In this document: positions 53,551 through 55,028 of the stretch, piece by piece
Position numbering within the stretch: the first letter of the stretch is position 1
Layout of the letters: every line of letters begins with the position of its first letter
DNA from: Dysgonamonadaceae bacterium
GTDB lineage: Bacteria > Bacteroidota > Bacteroidia > Bacteroidales > Azobacteroidaceae
Direction of reading: 5' to 3'
Assembly (NCBI GenBank): GCA_031256775.1
Contig: JAIRPX010000022.1
Span: forward strand, 1 to 55,028
DNA: 55,028 nucleotides
Translations under genes and position numbers: made by a program
The notes under the pieces: model-generated
What the model was told of the DNA's origin: nothing
Database searches by the model: none
What the model saw: the letters and a program-made list of their open reading frames with translations, nothing else

Positions 53551-55028
53551 ATGAAGAATATATTATATCGTTTGATAAATACAGTATGTTTTTTGGGATT
53601 TGCCGTACTGGCAACAGGGCAGAACAGTCCGTTTGACATCATCAAAAAAGTAAATGATCATTGGCAAGTCACCCATCCCAAACATGAAAACGCTTTTTGG
53701 CACGTAGCGGCATACCATACGGGAAATATGGCTGCGTATGAAATTACCAAAGACGAACGTTACCGTGCCTATTCCGAAACATGGGCGGAAAAAAACGAAT
53801 GGAAAGGTGCCAAATCGGACAATAAATCCGACTGGAAATATCGCTACGGCGAAACCGATGAACATGTACTCTTCGGCGATTGGCAGGCTTGTTTTCAAAC
53901 CTACATCGACTTGTACAACCTACAACCCGACGAAAAGAAAATTGCCCGTGCCCGCGAGGTGATTGAATATGAAATGTCTACGCCCAACAATGATTACTGG
54001 TGGTGGGCCGACGGACTATATATGGTAATGCCGGTAATGACCAAATTGTATAAGGCGACCGGAAATAAACTGTATTTGCAGAAATTATACGAATATTTTT
54101 CTTATGCGAAAAATCTGATGTATGATTCCGAAAGTGGACTTTTTTACCGCGACGCCAAATATATTTTCCCGAAACACCAAACAAGGGACGGGAAAAAGGA
54201 CTTTTGGTCGCGCGGTAACGGCTGGGTATTTGCCGCGCTGGCAAAAGTACTGCAAGATATGCCCGAAACAGATATTCATCGAAACGAATATATCCATGTC
54301 TTTCGATCCATGGCAAAAGCCTTATGCGCCTCTCAGCAACCGGAAGGTCACTGGACAAGAAGCCTTATGGATGAACAGCAGGCTTCCGGCTACGAAACCA
54401 GCGGAACGGCTTTTTTTACTTATGGCTTGCTATGGGGAATTAACAATGGTTTGCTAAACAGGAACGAATACGAAAAAACAGCGCAAAAAGCATGGGAATA
54501 CCTGACAAAAATCGCTCTACAGCCGGACGGAACAGTCGGTTACGTCCAACCTATCGGCGAACGAGCCGACCAGCATCAAACTGTAAATGAGCAAACGACC
54601 GCCGATTTTGGCGTAGGCGCTTTTTTGCTGGCGGCTTCAGAAATGGTACGCTTTATGGAAAAAGAAGACAGGCAAAAAAACAACGACCGCCACTACTGGA
54701 CAGATTTAGCCTACAAAATAGCCGTACCGGTACTCAGCAATATGAGCAAAGGTGAATTATCAAAAAACATGCAATTGGAATTGAGCCCGGTTTGGGACGG
54801 ACGCGATAAGCGGGTGTCCTACATGGAAGCTTTTGGTCGGCTGATGGACGGTTTAGCTCCATGGCTTTCCCTTTCGGATGATGATACGGAGGAAAGTCGG
54901 CAGCGCAGCCAATTGCGCGAGTGGGCTTTGGAAAGTTATGCCCACGCCGTTAATCCGCAAAGCCCCGACTATCTGCTCTGGCGGAACGAAGGACAGCCAC
55001 TGGTGGATGCCGCCTACATTGCAAGCAG
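53551..55028 (+). CDS. GH105 unsaturated glucuronyl/galacturonyl hydrolase fused to DUF2264 (partial)
   Basis: Open from the ATG at 53551 to the window end (492 codons seen, no stop). Signal peptide about 1-23 (ATGQ). Residues 25-380 match GH105/GH88 (alpha/alpha)6-barrel hydrolases that remove a 4,5-unsaturated uronic acid from lyase products: WWWADGLYM with Asp154, SRGNGWVFAAL, and SGYETSGTAFFTYGLLWG. From about 390 (TDLAYKIAVPVLSNM) the sequence changes to a DUF2264-like domain (YMEAFGRLMDGLAPWL, NPQSPDYLLWR, QPLVDAAYIA). The two domains are often separate proteins. Substrates such as rhamnogalacturonan fragments are likely. Confidence 0.9.
   Translation, partial: MKNILYRLINTVCFLGFAVLATGQNSPFDIIKKVNDHWQVTHPKHENAFWHVAAYHTGNMAAYEITKDERYRAYSETWAEKNEWKGAKSDNKSDWKYRYGETDEHVLFGDWQACFQTYIDLYNLQPDEKKIARAREVIEYEMSTPNNDYWWWADGLYMVMPVMTKLYKATGNKLYLQKLYEYFSYAKNLMYDSESGLFYRDAKYIFPKHQTRDGKKDFWSRGNGWVFAALAKVLQDMPETDIHRNEYIHVFRSMAKALCASQQPEGHWTRSLMDEQQASGYETSGTAFFTYGLLWGINNGLLNRNEYEKTAQKAWEYLTKIALQPDGTVGYVQPIGERADQHQTVNEQTTADFGVGAFLLAASEMVRFMEKEDRQKNNDRHYWTDLAYKIAVPVLSNMSKGELSKNMQLELSPVWDGRDKRVSYMEAFGRLMDGLAPWLSLSDDDTEESRQRSQLREWALESYAHAVNPQSPDYLLWRNEGQPLVDAAYIAS

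Noticed and set aside
1..55028. CRISPR array, tRNA or rRNA genes
   Set aside because: No regularly spaced direct repeats, cloverleaf-like sequence or rRNA segment was recognised by eye on either strand.

Overview
The window looks like chromosomal DNA of an anaerobic, plant-fibre-degrading Bacteroidales bacterium, plausibly near Dysgonomonadaceae or Paludibacteraceae. The evidence is four SusC/SusD pairs, a hybrid two-component regulator, Bacteroidetes-type promoter boxes (TTTG about 19-22 bases before TAnnTTTG), a type IX secretion sorting domain, and lipobox signal peptides on nearly every surface protein. No rRNA, tRNA or CRISPR was found. The taxonomic placement is inference.

Layout. 0-1.8 kb (minus): a lipoprotein and an AAA ATPase. 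1.9-2.5 kb: a decayed IS1-type element. 2.6-8.1 kb (minus): an enzyme-free susC-susD-DUF4465 locus (locus A). 8.6-13.4 kb: an OmpA-like protein, an undecaprenyl-phosphate sugar transferase with a FemAB-like acyltransferase, then DUF1361 and diacylglycerol kinase genes on the other strand. 13.7-17.6 kb: a patchwork of a small Fic protein, a DUF1801 protein, an ABC exporter, a frameshifted gene and an EF-hand-like protein, with palindromes between some genes.

17.6-44.9 kb (minus) is one large xylan utilization locus (locus B). In transcription order it holds: hybrid regulator, susC, susD, CE15 glucuronoyl esterase, CE20-like acetylesterase, GH115 alpha-glucuronidase, second susC, susD, surface glycan-binding protein, a PIN toxin-antitoxin pair, GH10 xylanase and a CE4-like deacetylase. 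Together these could strip lignin esters, acetyl groups and (methyl)glucuronic acid from xylan, cut the backbone and import the oligosaccharides. Different hairpins sit at several gene boundaries. The first susC carries a nine-G run, a candidate phase-variation site.

44.9-48.7 kb: a small unrecognised ORF with a hairpin over its stop, rsmA, a flippase-like membrane protein, a lipoprotein remnant and a decayed IS630-type transposase. 48.7-55.0 kb (plus): locus C, with susC, susD and a GH105-DUF2264 fusion cut by the window end; this points to pectin-type, unsaturated-uronic-acid substrates.
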